Part shown: in pieces, positions 18,769-21,110 of the stretch | Layout of the letters: every line of letters starts with the position of its first letter | How positions within the stretch are numbered: the stretch's first letter is position 1 | Source of the DNA: a virus | DNA: 21,110 bases | IMG/VR virus record: IMGVR_UViG_3300009011_000061 | Span: 1 to 21,110 of that record | Strand: one strand, 5' to 3' | Position numbers and translations under genes: made by a program | Notes under the pieces: generated by a model | Seen by the model: the letters and a program-made list of their open reading frames with translations, nothing else | Database searches by the model: none | What the model was told of the DNA's origin: nothing

Positions 18769-20249
18769 TGGCCCGACATTTTCCGACGTTGACCCGTAAC
18801 GGCTTTGTACTGCCGTCCAACATCAAGGCCAGTTACGAAGGCGCTGGTGAAGGCCGCCGATCCGCTAACTGGGACGCTCCCGACAACGGGATCAACAGCA
18901 TCAACACCCCGGCACTGCGCAATTTGCGGTCGCGCTCCCGGGCAGCGGTTCGCAATGACCCGTATGCCTTCAACGTCATCGACAAGCGCGTCAGCAACCT
19001 GATCGGCACCGGCATCACCCCTAGGCCAGCGACCGATGATGATGCCCTGCGCAAGCTGCTTCAGGAGCTGTGGAGCGATTGGGTTGATGAATCTGATGCG
19101 GATGACCGCACCGACTTTTACGGCCAGCAGGCGCTGGTGGCGCGTACGGTGGAAACATCGGGTGAATGCTTTGTTCGCTTGCGTCCTCGCAGTCGGGACG
19201 AAGGCTTGGCGGTTCCACTGCAGTTGCAGATTCTGGCGCCGGAGTTCGTGCCGCACGACAAATTCGAGAGCACCAAGAACGGCAACGTCATCCGCGCCGG
19301 CATCGAGTTCACGCCCGGCGGCAAGCGGGTAGCGTATTGGATGTACCTGTCGCACCCGCGTGATGCGGCCTCGTTGAACGCCGGCTACAACCAGCTAGTG
19401 CGCGTCCCGGCCGCGCAGGTGCTGCACATCTTCGAACCGGTCGAACCTGGCCAGTTGCGCGGTGTGCCGCGATTGTCGCCGGTTCTGAAACGGCTACGCA
19501 GTCTGGACAACTACGACGACGCGGTGCTGTTCCGGCAGGAGGTGGCCAACCTGTTCGCCGGTTTCATCACGCGCCCGCCGCCGGACGCGGGTCCGGCTCC
19601 ACGCGATCCGGTCACCGGCGCGTTATTGGATCTGGACCGCGACGGCTTCACGCCCATGGTTGCGCTCGAACCCGGCACCATGCAGGAACTCGGTCCGGGC
19701 GAAGAGGTGGAATTTTCCAAACCGCCGGATGCGGGCAACAACTACCCGGACTTCATGCGGCAGCAGTTGATGGCTGCAGCGGCGGGTAGCGGTACGCCTT
19801 ACGAGATCCTCACCGGCGACATGCGCGGAATCAACGACCGAGCATTACGGGTGGTGCTCAACGAGTTTCGGCGCCGCCTGGAACAACTCCAATTCAGCGT
19901 GTACGTGCATCAACTTTGCCGTCCGGTGCGGGCCGCGTGGATGGACATGGCGGTGCTGTCGGGTGTTCTGGTGCTGGACGATTACGCACAGAAGCGCCGC
20001 CAGTACCTGCGCACTCGCTGGGTACCGCAAGGCTGGGCTTACATCCAGCCGGTGCAGGACGTGCAGGCGCGAGCGATGGAGGTGAGAGCCGGTTTTTCGT
20101 CGCGCAGCGAGATGGTCTTGCGTACCGGCTACGACGCCGAAACGGTCGATCTGGAAAACGCCGCCGATCTGGCGCGGGCCACCTTATTGGGCCTCAACTA
20201 CAACACCCTGGATGCCGTCGAAGACACCGACGACAAGGAGCAACCATGA
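18768..20249 (+). CDS. Portal protein, lambda gpB family
   Basis: 493 residues, ATG 18768 sharing a base with the stop of the W-like gene. It begins MARHFPTLTRNGFVLPSNIK and has the portal pattern: LRSRSRAAVRNDPYAFNVID, then KRVSNLIGTGITP near 85, and QLQILAPEFVPHDKF near 155. A stem/clip region follows with VLHIFEPVEPGQLRGVPRL (about 220-240). The C-terminal half has YEILTGDMRGINDRALRVV and a helical end. Family PF05136. It forms the 12-mer ring through which DNA is packaged. Its stop overlaps the protease ATG (ATGA). Confidence 0.95.
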   Translation: MARHFPTLTRNGFVLPSNIKASYEGAGEGRRSANWDAPDNGINSINTPALRNLRSRSRAAVRNDPYAFNVIDKRVSNLIGTGITPRPATDDDALRKLLQELWSDWVDESDADDRTDFYGQQALVARTVETSGECFVRLRPRSRDEGLAVPLQLQILAPEFVPHDKFESTKNGNVIRAGIEFTPGGKRVAYWMYLSHPRDAASLNAGYNQLVRVPAAQVLHIFEPVEPGQLRGVPRLSPVLKRLRSLDNYDDAVLFRQEVANLFAGFITRPPPDAGPAPRDPVTGALLDLDRDGFTPMVALEPGTMQELGPGEEVEFSKPPDAGNNYPDFMRQQLMAAAAGSGTPYEILTGDMRGINDRALRVVLNEFRRRLEQLQFSVYVHQLCRPVRAAWMDMAVLSGVLVLDDYAQKRRQYLRTRWVPQGWAYIQPVQDVQARAMEVRAGFSSRSEMVLRTGYDAETVDLENAADLARATLLGLNYNTLDAVEDTDDKEQP

Positions 20250-21110
20250 GCAAGAGCGCGAAACCGCGTATTTACAACCGCGCCGGCAAACGCGTCGAGG
20301 TTAAGGACAAGACCTGGTATGCCGTTAATGCCAGCGGCGAAGCGGCCGATCGAGTGATCGAAGTTTTCGTCTATGGCGAGATCGGCGCGTGGGGCATCAC
20401 GGCCAATCAGTTCGTGCAGGATCTGCGCGCCCTGGATGACGGTGTGTCGCCGGTGGTCGCCGCGTTCAACAGCATCGGTGGCGATCTGTTCGACGGTCTG
20501 GCCATGCACAACGCGCTGTCGCGGCTGGGCGAGCGCTGCACCGGCCGGATCGATGCACTGGCCGCCAGTGCGGCCAGTGTGGCCGTGTGCGGTGCACACA
20601 GCGTAGTAATCGCGGCGAACGCCATGCTGATGATTCATAACCCCTACACCTATACAGGCGGGGACGCTGAGGACTTTCGCCGGGTCGCTGATGTGCTGGA
20701 TCAAACCTTGGAGGCGATCATTGCGGCCTATAAGGCCAAGGCGCCCAACATCGACGACGCGGAACTGCGGCGAATGGTTAATGCAGAAACCTGGCTGACT
20801 GCCAATGAAGCGGTGGCATTGGGGCTGGCCGATGAAGTGGGCGACGGCGTCAAGGTCAAAGCCTGTCTCGGTCAAGGCGCGGTGCTACAACGATTCCAGC
20901 ACGCCCCGGCTGATTTGCTGGCCCAGCTCGACGAGCCACCTGAAGCGGATCCGGATCTTGATCCTGTCGAACCGCCGCTGGTGCCGCCTGTAGCCGACCC
21001 GGCCAAGTTGGCATTGATGGTCACTCAGCGCTGCACGGCGGCGGGCATCAGCAACCTGATCGAACCGCTGCTCAAGTCCACCCAGCTTGAAAGCGAAGAG
21101 ATCGTTTTAG
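20246..21110 (+). CDS. Head maturation protease, ClpP-type (3' end outside window)
   Basis: ATG 20246 overlaps the portal stop; 288 residues to the window end and no stop yet. The N-terminal 220 residues are a ClpP-like serine protease: VYGEIGAWG (43-50), FNSIGGDLFDG (74-84), catalytic Ser108 in ALAASAASVAV and catalytic His131 in MLMIHNPYTYTGG; the third residue, an Asp or Glu around 160-180, is not fixed. After a Pro/Asp-rich linker (EPPEADPDLDPVEPPLVPP) a new domain begins, perhaps a scaffold, or a fused capsid-decoration or major capsid part. It occupies the place of lambda C, but the protease is S14 (Clp), while lambda C is S49-like. It should cleave scaffold or capsid during head maturation. 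Confidence 0.9.
   Translation, partial: MSKSAKPRIYNRAGKRVEVKDKTWYAVNASGEAADRVIEVFVYGEIGAWGITANQFVQDLRALDDGVSPVVAAFNSIGGDLFDGLAMHNALSRLGERCTGRIDALAASAASVAVCGAHSVVIAANAMLMIHNPYTYTGGDAEDFRRVADVLDQTLEAIIAAYKAKAPNIDDAELRRMVNAETWLTANEAVALGLADEVGDGVKVKACLGQGAVLQRFQHAPADLLAQLDEPPEADPDLDPVEPPLVPPVADPAKLALMVTQRCTAAGISNLIEPLLKSTQLESEEIVL

Noticed and set aside
20198-20875. Minus-strand frame opposite portal and protease genes
   Set aside because: The plus strand has the ClpP-type active-site residues and tight overlap with the portal gene; the minus frame is a shadow.
1-21110. CRISPR array, tRNA or rRNA genes, insertion sequence
   Set aside because: No regularly spaced repeat array, no cloverleaf or rRNA-like sequence and no transposase were seen on either strand by eye; a covariance-model search would be decisive for RNA genes.

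Overview
The window reads as a lambda-like (siphovirus-type) temperate prophage in a Pseudomonas-type genome, most likely of the fluorescens/putida group. The evidence is the high-GC coding style of the phage core, a DUF1654 gene behind a LexA box of the CTG-N10-CAG type, and the family make-up of the replication, packaging and head genes. No taxonomic marker gene is present, so the host call is an inference.

Layout. (1) 1-2250: accessory and partly decayed left part. It holds the 3' end of a membrane protein, a decayed copy of a two-gene unit (626-753 and 271-636), a glycine-rich mini-protein, a second copy of the unit with one intact gene (1028-1402), and a DUF5677-like gene. (2) 2229-3217: three small genes on the minus strand, preceded by an inverted repeat and a terminator. 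(3) 3355-4200: a long leftward leader carrying a PL-like promoter with three operators, a nutL-like boxA/boxB site and several broken short reading frames. (4) 4204-8622: the immunity region between OL and OR. It contains an SOS-boxed DUF1654 gene, a C5-cytosine methyltransferase, a putative nuclease of unassigned family, a ParB-like gene and the CI/S24 repressor. (5) 8633-13719: OR/PR, a Cro-like gene, an unknown gene in the cII position, replication genes O (with iterons inside) and P, a nin-like stretch with YbcO/DUF1364, a tyrosine integrase embedded in this operon, a zinc-ribbon protein and a Q-like antiterminator. (6) 13900-14964: an AT-richer membrane/coiled-coil gene as a probable moron. 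(7) 15108-15573: two terminators and a holin. (8) 15574-21110: a candidate cos region with TTAGTTGACA repeats, then Nu1-, A-, W- and B-like genes and a ClpP-type head protease cut by the window end. The order matches lambda Nu1-A-W-B-C.

How it works together. Six sites of one half-site type (TTAAG-N4-CTGAA and variants) flank the 4.4-kb block 4204-8622: three near a leftward promoter and three between cI and cro. This is the OL/OR arrangement of lambda. The block is therefore the immunity/lysogenic-conversion segment, where lambda carries rexAB. Here that segment appears to hold a compact methyltransferase + ParB-like + nuclease-like cassette, the best candidate for a little-described defence or restriction system. 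The downstream rightward operon supplies replication, Q and late functions. Integration is unusual in that the integrase gene lies inside the early operon, far from any visible prophage end.
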